Shown here: piece by piece, positions 5,068 to 5,577 of the stretch
How the letters are laid out: every line of letters begins with the position of its first letter
How positions within the stretch are numbered: position 1 is the stretch's first letter
Source of the DNA: Novosphingobium sp.
Lineage (GTDB): Bacteria; Pseudomonadota; Alphaproteobacteria; Sphingomonadales; Sphingomonadaceae
Assembly (NCBI GenBank): GCA_020853995.1
Contig: JADYXV010000399.1
Location: 1-5,577, forward strand
Direction: 5' to 3'
DNA length: 5,577 bases
Made by a program: the position numbers and the translations under genes
The notes under the pieces: generated by a model
Seen by the model: the letters and a program-made list of their open reading frames with translations, nothing else
Database searches by the model: none
What the model was told of the DNA's origin: nothing

Positions 5068-5577
5068 ATGCGTGCAGGAGTTATCGAAGTCTCTCCCGGT
5101 CGTTTCCGCGAGACTTTTGGCCGATTTTTCGAAGATTTCGTGGTCGGACACATTTACGAACATCGCCCCGGACGGACCATTACCGATGCCGACAACGTGG
5201 AATTCACGCTGTTGACGATGAACACGCACCCGGCGCACTTCGACTATGAATTTGCCAAGAAGACCGAGTTCGGAAAGCCGCTCGTCTGCTCTCCGCTGAC
5301 CGTCGCGCTGATGGTGGGGATGAGCGTTTCGGACTGCAGCCAGAAGGCAGTCGCCAATCTGGGCTGGGACAAGATTCGGCTGACCCACCCGCTGTTCCCT
5401 GGCGACACGCTCTATGCGGAGAGCGAAGTCCTGGACAAGCGCGAGTCCAGCTCGCGCCCCGAACAAGGTATCGTCACCGGTCGCACCATCGGCAAGAACC
5501 AGCACGGCGATGTCGTCTGCACGTTCGAACGGACCATGCTGATCTGGAAGCGCGGCTTCGGCCCGGTCGACGATTGA
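5068..5577 (+). CDS. MaoC-like hotdog-fold enoyl-CoA hydratase
   Basis: A 169-residue single-hotdog protein of the MaoC/R-hydratase family, which reversibly hydrates 2-enoyl-CoA esters in the cytosol. Seen: FEDFVVGHIYEHRPGRTITDAD (from residue 21 on), the active-site segment NTHPAHFDYEFA (52-63) with His57, TEFGKPLV (66-73) on the hotdog helix, THPLFPGDTLYAES (106-119), and a C-terminal strand CTFERTMLIWKR. Against PhaJ-type hydratases (D-x-N-P-x-H) the catalytic Asp position is Asn52, while His57 is kept; this may be normal for the mesaconyl/itaconyl-CoA hydratase branch. The order lyase then small MaoC protein, with these sizes, recalls the Rv2498c-Rv2499c pair of Mycobacterium tuberculosis used in itaconate and leucine breakdown. 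A product of this enzyme would then be the lyase substrate. Function as itaconyl-CoA or mesaconyl-CoA hydratase is an inference. The stop codon is the last three bases of the window. Confidence 0.87.
   Translation: MRAGVIEVSPGRFRETFGRFFEDFVVGHIYEHRPGRTITDADNVEFTLLTMNTHPAHFDYEFAKKTEFGKPLVCSPLTVALMVGMSVSDCSQKAVANLGWDKIRLTHPLFPGDTLYAESEVLDKRESSSRPEQGIVTGRTIGKNQHGDVVCTFERTMLIWKRGFGPVDD

Noticed and set aside
4765..5505. Minus-strand open frame of 246 codons opposite the lyase end and the hydratase
   Set aside because: It is antisense to the MaoC-like gene, whose motifs are unmistakable.

Overview
The window is high-GC, single-copy proteobacterial DNA. The large TonB-dependent receptor has the signal peptide, EITVTA-type TonB box and GPQGTLFGRNTTGG plug signature common in Sphingomonadales (Novosphingobium/Sphingobium-like). 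That assignment is by style of sequence and is an inference. No RNA genes, insertion sequences or CRISPR arrays are visible.

Layout. On the minus strand, reading leftward from about 3260, a TonB-dependent receptor gene (734-3235) is followed after 100 nt by an MFS transporter gene (1-633) that runs off the left edge of the window. That 100-nt gap holds a 13-bp tandem repeat and an 8-C run. On the plus strand a six-helix membrane protein of unknown function (3381-4064) diverges from the receptor across a 145-bp gap. It is followed by a strong nested inverted repeat (4074-4117). Then comes a two-gene operon: a CitE-like HpcH/HpaI-family acyl-CoA lyase (4209-5033) and a MaoC-like hotdog hydratase (5068-5577). 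The window ends exactly at the hydratase stop codon.

How it fits together. The lyase and hydratase look like consecutive steps of a short-chain branched CoA-ester pathway: an unsaturated acyl-CoA is hydrated, then the 3-hydroxyacyl-CoA is cleaved to acetyl-CoA plus a 2-oxo acid or aldehyde. Itaconyl-CoA/citramalyl-CoA or mesaconyl-CoA/beta-methylmalyl-CoA are the closest known precedents. The receptor and MFS protein could bring a substrate across the outer and inner membranes. The best link between the halves is a palindrome, TGTCCGGACA, that lies at the promoter position of the receptor gene (3269-3278) and, extended to TTGTCCGGACAA, immediately upstream of the lyase gene (4187-4198). It probably marks one regulon under one dimeric regulator that is not encoded here. 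The substrate and the regulator are not identified by this sequence.
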